In this document: piece after piece, positions 46,281-58,509 of the stretch
Layout of the letters: each line of letters opens with the position of its first letter
Numbering within the stretch: position 1 is the first letter of the stretch
Assembly: GCA_963576725.1 (NCBI GenBank)
Contig: OY755252.1
Location: forward strand, 26,184,722 to 26,248,721
Origin: Azorinus chamasolen
Taxonomy: Eukaryota; Mollusca; Bivalvia; Cardiida; Solecurtidae
Direction: 5' to 3'
Length of the DNA stretch: 64,000 nt
Program-made: the position numbers and the translations under genes
Notes under the pieces: generated by a model
What the model was told of the DNA's origin: nothing
Seen by the model: the letters and a program-made list of their open reading frames with translations, nothing else
The model's database searches: none

Positions 46281-47650
46281 TTTGGACGGGGTCTAGGTTA
46301 ACCGTAGACAGAAACATGAGAAAATAATTTAAGGCTGATTAGATTATTGCAGACATACAGCATAATGAATCTGATTCACTGGGCACTTAGAAACATGCAC
46401 ACACATTTTGCTTTAATACTCTTGCTGGGACTTCAACCCAGACCTCTTGCCATCACTACGATGGTAAGCGTTCTATGCATTGAACTACAAGAAGTGTCTG
46501 AAAAGCAAATTTATGCATGTACATGTATAAAATCTTATGTTCTAAAATCTCTACTATGATGTATTTATGCACAAACACCTCCTCAAGATTTCTTAAATGA
46601 ATATTTATTAGAATATTAATTTAATAGGATTAATACATTAATGCTGATATCAAGAATTATTCAAGTGTGTGTGGGGGGGGGGGGGCTGTTAACAATTAAA
46701 CAATGCTACAAAAACATGCATTTCCTGATCTGATCAGAGAGGAAATATAGTGACAGCAATATTAATATCAACCATAACAATCACAACAAATTGTTAACTA
46801 CAATGATTTACATTAATTCAGAGATCTACCTAGTATTCCCTATTGAAGGAGGTATGCTCCGGACAAACTATGCAAACACAATGCACCAAAAAACTAGCTT
46901 AGGGGGCATAAAAAAACTATGTCTAAGTAATTTTGAAAAATAAACATACATAATTTCTAACTCTATCCCTGTTCATGATCTCATGAATATTCACAGAACT
47001 TTTATTTTTGTATATATTGCAAAATAAAGGTTGGGTCAGAACAAAGGAACTGTGTGTATTGATCTATAAAACTTCAAAAACTTCCAAGACAAGACTGCAG
47101 CTATAGGAGCTATCTGGTCTGGCTTTTCTTTGTTTGCCAGTGCCTGAAAATGCAAGATAGTGAAAGGAAATCCAGTGAAAGAAGGAAATACTTTTTTAAC
47201 ACATTGGAATCAGCAAGAGATATAATTACCATAAACCATTTATCTGGCGCTCCCTGGCATAAACCGATCTATTAAGAATGATCATCAAAACTATACTTCT
47301 TAGCTATATTCTGCAAAAAGGTATTTCAACAGCTTGCTTAAACCGATGAGCAGTTAAAATGAAGAAACTCCATGTAACACTTTCCTCTATAGATACAGGA
47401 CAAACCTAGATCAGACGGCTCTGTTTATATATGAAATTCAGAGGATCCTTGTATACCTGCAAGTAGGGAATCGCTCAAGGGAAGAACTGTTAGAAGAGGA
47501 AATTCTGTAACTGCAATGTACTGCCCAATGAGTGTTGACAAAATAATCCTGAGACAACTAAAACAATATTTACTTTGCCCGGGTCTCCTTCTTCCTCAGG
47601 ACTTCAGGAATCCCCTAACTGAAATTAGAAGTGTCATTGACATATTAATA
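46090..47650. repeat. Segmental duplication, copy A
   Basis: Collinear with 49728-50905. Shared words in order are TTTTGATAGAGCAT, TGTTGACGGACAGAC, CATGCACACACATTTTGC, GCATTGAACTACAAGAAGTG, CAGTTAAAATGAAGAA, AGATACAGGACA and CAATATTTACTTTG. Copy A carries extra material around 46650-47290, so insertions or deletions have separated the copies. Confidence 0.8.
46419..46490 (-). repeat. tRNA-derived SINE head
   Basis: The minus strand reads TTGTAGTTCAATGCATAGAA with A-box spacing, then CTGGGTTGAAGTCCCAG, a perfect 5 bp T-stem with a B-box-like loop. It is too decayed for a working tRNA and is duplicated at 50051. Confidence 0.6.
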
Positions 47651-48415
47651 CGATATTGATACAGGTTTAAAAATATCGATACAAATGGAGGGCAAATAAA
47701 CACCTTTCCACTGGCTATATTTCTTACAGGTTGACAACTAAATAATACTGGTACTTGCAGTGAAAGTCTTCTGAAGAATTTCCACGCATACTCTCATTTA
47801 CACCATTTTCTAGTATTTACTTGATGGGTTAGGCTTAATTCTGAGCGACATGGTCAAATGTCAAAAAAAAAACTTAAAACCTTTTACTGTTAATTTATGA
47901 ATATAACTGTACTTTTGACCCATTTACACTCAGAGGAGCATGAAACATGTTAGTGTATAGAAATCGATATATCGTCGACATTTAGCCATCGATATATTGA
48001 TACAGAAATTTCCACTAATGACAGCTCTAACGGAAATTAAATCTAAAGCACAGGTATGGCTATTATTTAGCTAAATCATATTACAGTAAAGATTTTATAG
48101 ACAGTTCTTGGTTAATACGTTTCCTTGATAGAAAGTTCTTGGTTAATACGTTTCCTTTGATATAACGTTTAGATTGGTGAGTCCAGGCCAAATGCTTTCT
48201 TTATCTACGGTATATTGTAAAAGATCAGATACAACGTTCTTGTTTTAAACATTTTTCCTGTTTTGAACGCTTGAGAAAGTTTGTCCGAAACTGCTAATAG
48301 CTGTAATTTTGACGTTTTCCTGTAGTGTATCGATGACAACGGTCATGCGTGGGAATTGATTAACAGTGAAAATCGCCACTACTTGACACCTAATTGTATG
48401 GCATATTTTGTTTAA
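47651..48415. other. No gene seen
   Basis: Unique AT-rich sequence. A short duplication of TTCTTGGTTAATACGTTTCC lies at about 48105-48150. Confidence 0.5.
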
Positions 48416-48417
48416 TA

Positions 48418-48562
48418 TTGAGTAAATACGATTTTCAAAGTTTGCACAATATGATTCTATTGAAAACTGGGGTGGGGCTAATTTTGACCCAAGGGGCATA
48501 ATTTATATAACCCTTGTAGAGTACCTGGACATGATGATATGTGCCAAATATGAGAGCTGAGA
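48418..48562. repeat. Array-element segment shared with 52.6 kb
   Basis: GATTTTCAAAGTTT, ATATGATTCTAT, AATTTTGACCC, GTGCCAAATATGA and AGCTGAGAACCT occur in the same order at 52605-52755. Confidence 0.7.
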
Positions 48563-49440
48563 ACCTAGTGACCTAAAACAATAGGGGTCATTTAGTGTTC
48601 ATGACTAATCACCACAGCAAATTTGAAGATCCTAAGCCAAACCCTTGAGCAGGTATTGATCCGAATTCATTTCACCAGTTAAGGTCATGGTGACCTTGAC
48701 CTTTGATCTAGTGACCTCAAAAACAATAAGGGTCATCTAGTGGTCATGACTAATTATCACAGCAAGTTTTAAGCTCCTAAGCCAAACCCTAGAGCAGTTA
48801 TTGAAGTTATGGAACCCATTTCACAGTTAAGGTCATAGTGAACTTGACCTTTGACCTTGTGACCTAAAATACAATAGTGGACATCTAGTGGTCATGACTA
48901 ATCACCACAGCAAGTTTGAATATCCTAAGCCAAACCCTTCATCAGTTTTATTGATCTGAAACCAAAGAAAACCAGTAAAGGTTATGGCGGCCTTGACCTT
49001 TGACCTAGTGACCTAAAAAACAATAGGATTATCTAGTGGTCATGACTAATAACCGCAGCAAGTTTGAAGATCCTAAGCCGAACCATTGAGAAGTAATTCA
49101 TCGGAAACCATTTCACCAGTTAAGGTCAAGGTGACCCTGTCCTTTGATCTAGTGACCTCAAAAACAATAGGGGTCATTTAGTGGTCATGACTAATCACCA
49201 CAGCAAGTTTGAAGATCCTAAGCCAAACCCTTGAGCAGTTATTGATCCAAAACCATTTCACCAGTTAAAGTCATGGTGACCTTGACCTTTGATAAAGTGA
49301 CCTAAAAACCAACAGAGTTCATTTAGTGGTCATGACTAATCACCACAGCAAGTAAGAAGATCCTTAGCCAAACCCTTGAGCAGTTATTAATCGAAACCAT
49401 TTTACCAGTTAAGGTCATGGTGGCGCTGACCTTTGACCTT
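48560..49440. repeat. Array of about 140-170 bp units with nuclear-receptor-type half-sites
   Basis: About six units with CATGACTAATCACCACAGCA, TCCTAAGCCAAACCC and CAGTTAAGGTCATGGTGACC, followed by TTGACCTTTGACC. The unit at 48682-48696 holds AGGTCATGGTGACCT, a perfect inverted repeat with 3 bp spacing. The adjoining sequence reads, on the minus strand, as AGGTCA-type direct repeats. Confidence 0.75.
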
Positions 49441-49553
49441 TTTTTGTAGAATTTTGTAGTTTGGAAACCATTGTGATAATGCTCTATTTATCACAATGGT
49501 TTCAAAAGTGACTTTTACAGACGCATAGAAAGGCATATTTTTGGAGGAAAGGG
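49441..49553. mobile_element. TTAA-type hairpin MITE, 5' truncated
   Basis: Third copy of the family at 19939: GGAAACCATTGTGATAA...TTATCACAATGGTTTC hairpin, then ACAGACGCATAGAAAGGC and GGAGGAAAGGG followed by TTAA at 49554-49557. The left end is missing. Confidence 0.7.
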
Positions 49554-49727
49554 TTAATAAGGAAATGTAGCTCCACCTTGGAGGCCATGAATTTTGAGAT
49601 ATCAACATTGATTTAGCATTTTGATAAAGGTTACCAGGCAATTTTTCCTACCAAATTCCATTCAAATTGGACCACCAGTTTTGGAAAAGAAGGTTTTTAA
49701 AAGATTTTCTATATAGTTATTTTTCCC

Positions 49728-50905
49728 TGGATTCCCCAGATATTTTTAGTAATTTTGATAGAGCATCATAAAAAATAATTGGTTCAATTTCTGCTTTGTG
49801 GTTTGTGAGATGTTTAAAGCAGTTGTTGACGGACAGACAGACACCAGCAACCACAAAAGCTCATCTGAGCATATTCTGGTGAGCTAAAAAGAAATGGAAT
49901 GTTTGGATGGGGTCCAGGTTTACTGTAGAGAGAACCATGAGAAATGATTGTCAGTTTTGTTAATTTACAGCTGACTAGATTATTGCAGACAGATAGAGTA
50001 TGAATCTGATTCACTTGGCACACGAACATGCACACACATTTTGCTTTAATACTCTTGCTGGGACTTTAACCCAGACCTCTTGCCATCACTGGGATGGTAA
50101 GTGTTCTATGCATTGAACTACAAGAAGTGTCTGAAAAGCAAATTCATGCATACATGTACATGTATAAAATCTTATGTTGTTCTTAAATCTCTACTTGATC
50201 TATTTACGCACTACCGACACTACTAATCAATATTGATATCAACCATAACAATTAAAACAAATTGTTAATTACAATTATATACATGTAATTCATAGATCTA
50301 CCTAATTTTTTAATTTTTTCGCAATATCTTTAGAATATGATTCTCAAAACTAAACGAAGATATCCTAACATTGCACAAGAACTAGAAGCTGTACCAAGTC
50401 AAACAAGATGTGTTTGTGAAACACTATGCCCGACCTTTGAACCTGAAGGATAACCATAACCTTTGACCAATGGACCAGGGAGTTGAATGTGACACATCAT
50501 CTTTGTGCGGTGAACATTTGTGCCAGGTTATTTTGAAATCCATTCAGTTAAAACAGTTATAGAAGGGACATGAAATTTGGGATGGACTGACGAAACAAGT
50601 ATTTCATCAGCTTGCTGAAACCAATGAGCAGTTAAAATGAAGAAAGTCCACTTAACACTTTCCTCCATAGATACAGGACAGACCTAGATCAGACAGCTCT
50701 GTTTACACATGAAATTATAAGATCCTTATATACCTGTACATCCGTGGGAACCGATCAAGGGAGGTGTTGTTAGAAGAGGAAATACTTTAACTGCAATGTT
50801 CTGCTCAATGTGTATTGACAAAATAACCCAAACAACCAAAACAATATTTACTTTGTCCCTCTCCTTCTTCCTCAGGATTTCCCTCAACTGAAATTTAATT
50901 TAAAG
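49728..50905. repeat. Segmental duplication, copy B
   Basis: The shorter partner of 46090-47650, about 3.3-3.6 kb downstream in the same orientation. It ends at CTTCTTCCTCAGGATTTCC. Contains its own tRNA-like SINE head and a (GACAGACAGACACC) motif. Confidence 0.8.
50051..50123 (-). repeat. tRNA-derived SINE head, duplicate
   Basis: Same sequence as 46419-46490 with a few changes; on the minus strand CTGGGTTAAAGTCCCAG keeps the T-stem. Confidence 0.58.
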
Positions 50906-51270
50906 CACATATGACTTTAATTACTTTAAATGTGCATCAATATCCATGTGTACAACTGCCATTATGTACAACTGCCATTATTTAAAATTAAGTTAATAAA
51001 TATAAATGATGTCATTATTTCTTACATGAATAATCAATTTTTAACAGGGAAAGTGCCCCAGTCCCAAAGTTGGCCAGCAAAGAAACTGCAGAATCATATC
51101 TATATTTTTTAAAACAAGCAGAGCAGACCCCACAGGAGCTGTCTGATCTGGGTCTTCTCTGTATGCAAAGGTGTAGAACAGCATATTTATCTAATAAAGG
51201 TTTAACCCCAAGTAAAGGATTAACCCATTACTTCGTAAATACTCCTTTCAACTCCTGTGCAAACACATTA

Positions 51271-51578
51271 AAGTCAAGTAAAGTACCTAGTTATAGTCTA
51301 CTTTCAGTCCGGATGACCGCTCAGCCGACTGTACATTTACTCCCCTGGTTAATGAGTCATTGGCCTACAGTATTGAGCACTGCTAACATATGGCGCAATC
51401 ATGCAGCCGCAGTACCGGCGAGTGACCCTCACAGGTACCCATTTTAACCCCTGGGTGGAGAAGATGTGCGGGTGGGAGACACGGAAAAGCGTCGCTGAAA
51501 TTTCCGGGTTTGACCGGGATTTGAACCCCGGACCTCCGAACTGATAGTCAAGCGTGTTACCACTAGACCACCGCCACC
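51271..51578 (-). mobile_element. tRNA-derived SINE (V-SINE/RUDI-like)
   Basis: On the minus strand the 5' end is a tRNA-like head GGTGGCGGTGGTCTAGTGG, an A-box-like TAGTGGTAACACG, then CGGGGTTCAAATCCCGG as B-box and T-stem. The body has GACGCTTTTCCGTGTCTCCC, GGTTAAAATGGGTACCTG and CGCCGGTACTGCGGCTGC, ending AGGTACTTTACTTGAC. It is about 308 bp. It looks like molluscan V-SINEs such as RUDI; that name is a suggestion. A second full copy is at 58510. Confidence 0.75.
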
Positions 51579-51584
51579 CACACA

Positions 51585-51650
51585 TTAGACCCAGATCTGA
51601 CAGCTTCTGTATGTAGGAGCTGCCTGATCAGGGTCTATCCTGTTTGCTTA
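51585..51650. repeat. Palindrome of the AGACCC family
   Basis: AGACCCAGATCTGACAGC then GGAGCTGCCTGATCAGGGTC and TGTTTGC, directly beside the SINE. Another copy is at about 51115-51172. Confidence 0.65.
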
Positions 51651-52250
51651 TGATATAATATAGATCTGATTCTGGATCTCATCATCAACATCATTTGAAA
51701 ACACAATTTATATATTCTATTTTCTGGCTTAAAGTTAAAAAAAACCTACCTTCTTCTTTGTATTTCTAATTTAAGTGATATATAAATGTGATTACGGGGC
51801 GTATATAACAATTTTTTCTAACAGACTGATTTGTTTTAAACTTTGCACATATGAAGTTTATGGTTTACTCATTGAAATGCCACTAAACTAAAGATCACCG
51901 TGCTTTTTCCCAAGATATGATCCTTTGAACATGGCCACTAATGGTCCTTTTAATGGATGGTTGTGTCTAAATACCTGTTTTTCTAAACAACATGGGAGAA
52001 TAAACAAATATGTAAGAATCATATGCAAACTATATATAATTTGATTTGAAAGACATCCATGTAATTTAAGTCTTACAAGTAGAACAAGTTAATGTTGTAT
52101 AGCTATATATGCAATACACAAGTCCCCACCAGATTAAAAAAACCAACCTCCTTTGAAACATCCACCCAGTCCATGGTGTAGTTGACCATGGTATATACAT
52201 GACCAACCTGAATGGTATTTGTAAAAAGCATAAGTAAAACAATATGAAAA
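51651..52250. other. No gene seen
   Basis: AT-rich sequence with no supported feature. Confidence 0.5.
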
Positions 52251-52254
52251 TGGG

Positions 52255-53030
52255 GAATAACTCCAAAATATTGATGCTAGATTTATGGCCCTTGTGTATG
52301 ATACTTTCTCTCATCATGCCTGTTCCATATGTTAAATTTCAAATCAACTGAACCATTAGATAAAGTGTTATTGTCATGACAAGAAAATATGAAAAAGGGG
52401 AATACATGTAACTCCAAAAATATTGATGCTAGAGTTATGGTTTTTGTGCATGATACTTTCTGTCATCATGCTTGTTCCATGTATAAAGTATCAAATCAAT
52501 TGAACCAGTAGATAAAGAGTTATTGTCCGGACAAGTAATAGGGGAATAACTCCAACAAGAGGGCCTGAAAGGCCCTGATATCGCTCACCAGACAATCAGA
52601 GAAGATTTTCAAAGTTTTCACGATATGATTCTATAGAAAACTAGCTGGCCCTGGGGCGGAGTCAATTTTGACCCCAGAGGCATACTTTATATAACTTTTT
52701 TGTAGAGGTCCTGAGCATGATGACATGTGCCAAATATGAAAGCTGAGAACCTGCCAGTTTCAGAAGAAGATTTTCAAAGTTTTCCTATATGTTTCTATAG
52801 ACAAGTGTGTTCAGAGGAACACGTGTGTCAACTGCTCGCGGCTGACAAAAACTTATTGTTAATATAACAAAGGGGAATAACTCAAAATATATTGATGCTA
52901 CAGTTGTGGCCCTTGTGCATGACACTTCCTCTAATCATGCTTGTTCCATGTGTGAAATGTGAAAGCTCTATAACGATTAGTTTAGAAATGACAGCCCAAA
53001 AAAGAAAGTGTGACGGACAGACAGACGGAG
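52255..53030. mobile_element. Array element interrupted by a second element's head
   Basis: Units with ATTGATGCTAGAGTTATGG, CTTGTGCATGATACTTTC and CTTGTTCCATG occur at about 52255-52555 and again at 52865-52990. Between them 52555-52860 starts AACAAGAGGGCCTGAAAGGC and CGCTCACC, another array-element head. The end has GTGACGGACAGACAGACGG. Confidence 0.62.
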
Positions 53031-53555
53031 GAAAAGTCAGGGCCTCCGCTGGCGGTCGCCAAAATCGCCAATGGCGAAAATATTCATAATCTGGCGATAA
53101 AAAATTAAATCTGGCGAATGTTGTGGCGAATATAATTTTGCAAATTATGCCGAGAAATACAGACCCAATTTAAAGTGATCCCTAAGTGACAAACTGCCTC
53201 TAGGTAGGTGACACAAAAACTAGAACTACCACTAAAAGGTGATGAATACTCCCACTAGTACAGTTGACACAGAGATGGGGGCTATAGAAATAAATCACTA
53301 CAATATCTGCTACAGTTAAGAAAAAACTGCAGAAAACCCGAAAAAACTGCGGAAAACCCGAAATTTCCTAAGTCAAATTGCTGTAATTCCGTTAAAAATC
53401 AATGTAGTGTAACAAAATTCAAACTTGACATGTAACTCATTATTTTAAAGCTACATACCAAATATCACATCAATATATGCAAGGGTTTAGAAAATAACTC
53501 CGGAAAACCTGAATTTCCCGAAATTTTCTTTAAGTAAAATCACTGTTTTTGTGAA
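53031..53555. other. Short GGCG-word cluster, no gene
   Basis: 53040-53120 has GGCGGTCGCC, TGGCGAAAA, TGGCGATAA and TGGCGAAT words, probably a diverged repeat. The rest is unremarkable. Confidence 0.45.
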
Positions 53556-53559
53556 CAAG

Positions 53560-54690
53560 AGAACCGCAAGACGGGGCAATATACGCCCGAAGGCTGTTCT
53601 ATAAAATTATGTTGAAAAATAAAGGAGGAGTTAGTTGCACAAGAAATTGCTACCCAAAACTATCAAAGGGCAATAACTCCAGAATGAAAAATGATATGAG
53701 AGTTATCTCACTGATATGCACAACTACACATCAATATCTATCATTCCTGAAAGTTTGAAGAAATTATGTTGAAAAATAAAGGAGGAGTTAGTCGCACAAG
53801 AAATTGCTACCCGAAACTATCAAAGGGCAATAACTCCAGAATGAAAAATGATATGAGAGTTATCTCACTGATATGCACAACTACACATCAGTATCTATCA
53901 TTCCTGAAAGTTTGAAGAAATTATGTTGAAAAATAAAGGAGGAGTTAGTTGCACAAGAAATTGCTACCCAAAACTATCAAAGGGCAATAACTCCAGAATG
54001 AAAAATGATATGAGAGTTATCTCACTGATATGCACAACTACACATCAGTATCTATCATTCCTGAAAGTTTGAAGAAATTATGTTGAAAAATAAAGGAGGA
54101 GTTAGTTGCACAAGAAATTGCTACCCGAAACTATCAAAGGGCAATAACTCCAGAATGAAAAATGATATGAGAGTTATCTCACTGATATGCACAACTACAC
54201 ATCAATATCTATCATTCCTGAAAGTTTGAAGAAATTATGTTGAAAAATAAAGGAGGAGTTAGTTGCACAAGAAATTGCTACCCGAAACTATCAAAGGGCA
54301 ATAACTCCAGAATGAAAAATGATATGAGAGTTATCTCACTGATATGCACAACTACACATCAGTATCTATCATTCCTGAAAGTTTGAAGAAATTATGTTGA
54401 AAAATAAAGGAGGAGTTAGTTGCACAAGAAATTGCTACCCGAAACTATCAAAGGGCAATAACTCCAGAATGAAAAATGATATGAGAGTTATCTCACTGAT
54501 ATGCACAACTACACATCAGTATCTATCATTCCTGAAAGTTTGAAGAAATTATGTTGAAAAATAAAGGAGGAGTTAGTTGCACAAGAAATTGCTAACGGAC
54601 GGACGGACAGACGGACAGACGGACAGACGGACGGACGGACGACATGTGCCATACCATAATACGTCCCTTCGGGCGTATAAAGCCACATAC
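53560..54690 (+). mobile_element. Array element with 6.3 near-identical 157 bp units
   Basis: Head AACAAGAGAACCGCAAGACG with ATACGCCCGAAGG. Units start at 53611, 53768, 53925, 54082, 54239, 54396 and 54553, exactly 157 bp apart, and differ at only a few positions. Each has AAAGGAGGAGTTAGTTGCAC, AAAGGGCAATAACTCC and TATCTATCATTCCTGAAAG. The last breaks off into ACGGACGGACAGACGG, then an end hairpin ACGTCCCTTCGGGCGT and ATAAA. Head ATACGCCCGAAGG and tail CCTTCGGGCGTAT are perfectly complementary. Confidence 0.85.
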
Positions 54691-54869
54691 CACATATTAT
54701 TCAATATCTGTAAAGGTTTAGAAAAAAAATCCAGAAAACTGAAAAATAACAAAGGGTAATAACTCCAAAAATACTGAAGACAGAGTTACAAACCTTGTGC
54801 ACTGCACTTGCTGTCAATGTGATCAATCTATATATGAAGTTTGAAGTCAATAGCTTTTATACTATATAT

Positions 54870-54982
54870 AAGTAGTCTTGGTCAGTTTGGAAAGTCACTA
54901 CACCAAAAAACGTAGTGACTTGCCAAAACGTAGTGACTTGTTAGGTGTGCGATAACATGGCCGTAGTGACTTTCCAGGTTAT

Positions 54983-54983
<1 letters not shown>
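54870..54983. repeat. CA-tract leader repeat, copy 1
   Basis: Contains GGAAAGTCACTACACC, two AACGTAGTGACTTG words and GTAGTGACTTTCCAGG, then TTATG running into (CA)n. Nearly identical to 60342-60458. Confidence 0.85.

Positions 54984-55053
<70 letters not shown>
54984..55053. repeat. (CA)n microsatellite
   Basis: About 35 CA units following the leader repeat. Confidence 0.95.
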
Positions 55054-55055
<2 letters not shown>

Positions 55056-57485
55056 AAGCCGATAGATGGCGATGTAGGCGAAAACTAAAATCCTAATTTC
55101 TTGAAAAAGTTTTCATTTGATCTTGATGAAATAAAAGGCATAGCATCTCTCAGGCAGTGATCTGTTAGAAACCAGCCAAATTGTTAACTCTGATTCACAA
55201 AAAATACCCTTAAACTGGATATTTTAGTGATAACTGATGTAAAATTTGGCTGAAATTCTTGAGTTTAAGACTAAAATTGTCTATAAACTGGCCTAATCAT
55301 GAAGATCTTAGACTGAGTTTGGATCCAGATCCTTATTTTAGCATAGACAAGCAAGTACGAAATGCTAAATCGGGTTGAAATGGTCGTCGCTTGTGATCAG
55401 TACCCTAAAGAAGATGTACGGTATGAGTCTGCATTCATGCCCCCGCGACAGGCACCTCTCCTTTCCAGAAGGGTATTTCAAGCACAAGAAGCAGAAAAAG
55501 ACTACCCAATCAGATTTCACTCAACAGTGCAGGGTGAATTTTAGCATAAAAGGACATTGTTTCCTATGGTTAGCATACCTTCATTAACTGTCAGCATTAA
55601 TCAAAGATCTCAGCCGCATGTAGTCGGCTTCGGCGGAAGCAGCACCGAGTAGCCGCAAAAGTCTTTTCACCCAAGACCGGATGGTATTTCCTGTCATGCT
55701 CAGTGGTGTTGTACATGGTTCCTACCCCAGTGCAAAGTACCGGCTCAAAGAATATGCCACACAAAGCCCAACAATGGAAAAAATGTGTCCTTCCTGATGT
55801 GCCTCCAAGGCCTGAAAAACAGGGAAACCACATAAAATATACAAAAATCCTTGAAAAATGCTTTAAGATACATGTTCAGAACACTAATTTGAGTGTTTAT
55901 GTTATGATTTAGCTAAATATTGTTGTTTCTTAAATAATAAAACTGTCAAGTTATGAGAAATTCACAATAAAAACAATGCTTTGTTACCTTTTCAAAGTCA
56001 TCTGACCAACTTAGCTGCACCGTATTCAAGGAAACCCATAACAGAGGGCACTCAAACTTCAAAACTTAAGGCCAGCAGATACAAATAGATTTCAGAAATA
56101 GAAATAGCACTCTTTTTCCTTGCTTAGCAGCCACAGAAATTACAGTCGCGTCTGTCTGAAGCTACAAATAAGGGTTAAGAGTCGCCCGCTTTGCATGCTT
56201 GATGAACAATTTTTAATTAGCGGTTGCAATTTATGTAGAGCTCTGCACTATTAAAGTTATTAAATGCAGAAAAAATGCAATAAATCTAGAAAGAGACACT
56301 CTGAAAATGCAAATTTGATTGAGATGAATATTAGATCTTGGAAATTATGTAAGAAAACACATTGGAAGAGCCAAAAAAAAATGACAGGAAGCACTGAAAG
56401 AGTCGGTTGCGCGGCTAGATCCAATGAAAAACTGTGATTTATGCACTTCAAGCTAAATTTATGAGATGCTAAATGCTGGAATCTGTCCAAAATTCTACGA
56501 AATACTTTACTTTGCCAAATTTGATACATATGTTGGACCTTTGATTCCAGAAAAAAGATATTTCTCCAGCAGGAAGATGTCAAGTAGCCAAAGGCAATTT
56601 TAGGAAGGCTTTCGGACGATACTGACGCTTCTAAGTTGCCCGTCATTAGCCAAAATTTCTCAAGTTAATAAAAAATGCTTGAAATTCAACAAAAATATAA
56701 TCAACCGGGTTGTTCTATGCTGTTTAGATCCAGATCAAAGAGCCTATGAAGGTCAAATAGTCTGACAGAGCCTATGAAGGCCAAATAGTCTGATATAAGT
56801 GCAAGAGTGGTCTTTATACTGAACCGTTTAACACACTTTTTTAAAAAATCTCAATTTCTTCAAATTTACTCAGATCTGTTAAAAACTGTCTCATGTAAAA
56901 GCTACTAATTTAGTCATAAATTACCTACATCTGAAATTTCAGGGCAGTAATCCTTACCGTTTTGAAGATATTCCATTTTAACAGTTTCTGTTATAGGTGT
57001 GAGCCCGGTCACTTTTGCCCTTCTTTATTCCATGTAAAAACAGGCATTTTCTGCATCCCCTAGCTACTTCCAGGCTTAGATTTGGGTTATACCCTCTTAA
57101 CACATTTATATTTAGTCCAAACACAGTCTCTAGATCACCAGAAAACAAGGTCAAGAACGTTGACTTTTTTCACTACACACAAAAGTATGTACACACTGTC
57201 TATTTTCACTTTAAATTTGGGCCATTCTGACGCTACACACACATATTTCCCAACATCCACCAGAGGAAGAAGTCCTGCAAGAGAGTCACAAAAAATGACC
57301 CCAATGGGCAGAGAGTACACACAATAACTTGAAAATATGCAATTTTCAGCCTGTCAAGTTCTTAAGAGACACTTATTAGCTCATATTTAAAGCACTGCAT
57401 TTCTAAATACGTTGTGCCTCTATATGGCTGTTTTCCATGAAATTTATACTAGAGAAAATAGTGCAGCCAATGACTTGGGTCTACA
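55054..57485. other. Intergenic; possible eroded coding pieces
   Basis: Frames at 55362-55912 and 56260-56646 have mixed composition but no domain that I can name. A tandem duplication AGAGCCTATGAAGG-CAAAT lies at about 56738-56795. A gene fragment is possible but unsupported. Confidence 0.35.
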
Positions 57486-57489
57486 ATGA

Positions 57490-57955
57490 TAACAAGAGCA
57501 CCGCGAGACGGGGCAATATACGCCCGAAGGCTGTTCTATTTACACAATGTGTGAACTTTCAGAAGTTGCGCATACCGTATGAGGTCTATTAGGGCTAAGG
57601 CAATAGCAAGGAGAGTAAAACTGCTTATTGTAATACTAATCTTTTATTTGTCTTTGGGCCTACTGAAAGCTGAAAAAGGAGCATTTATTTTAAAAAAAAA
57701 GGAGGAATTAGTTGCACAAGAAATTGCTACCCGAAACTATCAAAGGGCAATAACTCCAGAATGAAAAATGATATGAGAGTTATCTCACTGATATGCACAA
57801 CTACACATCAGTATCTATCATTCCTGAAAGTTTGAAGAAATTATGTTGAAAAATAAAGGAGGAGTTAGTTGCACAAGAAATTGCTACCCGAAACTATCAA
57901 AGGGCAATAACTCCAGAATGAAAAATGATATGAGAGTTATCTCACTGACGGATAA
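57490..57955 (+). mobile_element. Partial copy of the 157 bp array element
   Basis: Head AACAAGAGCACCGCGAGACG with ATACGCCCGAAGGCTGTTC, a different spacer, then about 1.6 units identical in pattern to 53560-54690, ending abruptly at CTCACTGACGG near 57950 without microsatellite or hairpin. Confidence 0.78.
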
Positions 57956-58109
57956 ATGAATATTCACAAGGTCATGAAATCTTTAATAAATATTCTTAAG
58001 AGAAAAAAGGATTAATAAACACCAGTTAGCTCTGTTGACAGCGGACACCAAATTTGCTTTAAAATCAATTTCCCAATCCTTCTCGTATTTATATAAACAG
58101 CTTCACGCA

Positions 58110-58445
58110 CGTTTGCAAATAGAGTAGATCCAGATCGGACAGTTCCTGTAAGAGCTGTATGATCAGGTTCTGCTCTGTTGCTTATGAAATGTTGTTGATC
58201 TAATCCTATAGTTTCTGTCAGAGCCAAAGATCCTTTTGAAAAAATAGCATTGTGAAAAAAGGCGTCAGATCTCCATGAATATTCGTGTAAGAAATAATAA
58301 TTTCACGGAGATTGAGTTTTTGTAATGATACATGAGTACAAGTTTGGCTGTGACAGTAATTGTACAGCAAACCGATAAGACCCTGATCAGTGATCAGGGA
58401 TCTACAACAAAAGCTGTCTGATCTGGATCTACTCTGTTTGTAAAT
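58110..58445. repeat. Two palindromes of the AGACCC family
   Basis: Copies at about 58115-58185 (GTTTGCAAATAGAGTAGATC...) and 58378-58442 (AAGACCCTGATCAG...GGATCTACTCTGTTTG). Confidence 0.62.
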
Positions 58446-58509
58446 TTATTTCATTACATTTGATCTGGATCTACTGTGTTTGCATTGACATAAACAGGCA
58501 CATGGCGTA

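Noticed and set aside
55362..55912. Possible coding exons on either strand
   Set aside because: Composition is mildly protein-like but no domain, no conserved motif and no splice pair could be supported.
56260..56646. 128-codon minus-strand frame
   Set aside because: No start context or domain; rich in hydrophobic and aromatic residues as expected from AT-rich DNA.
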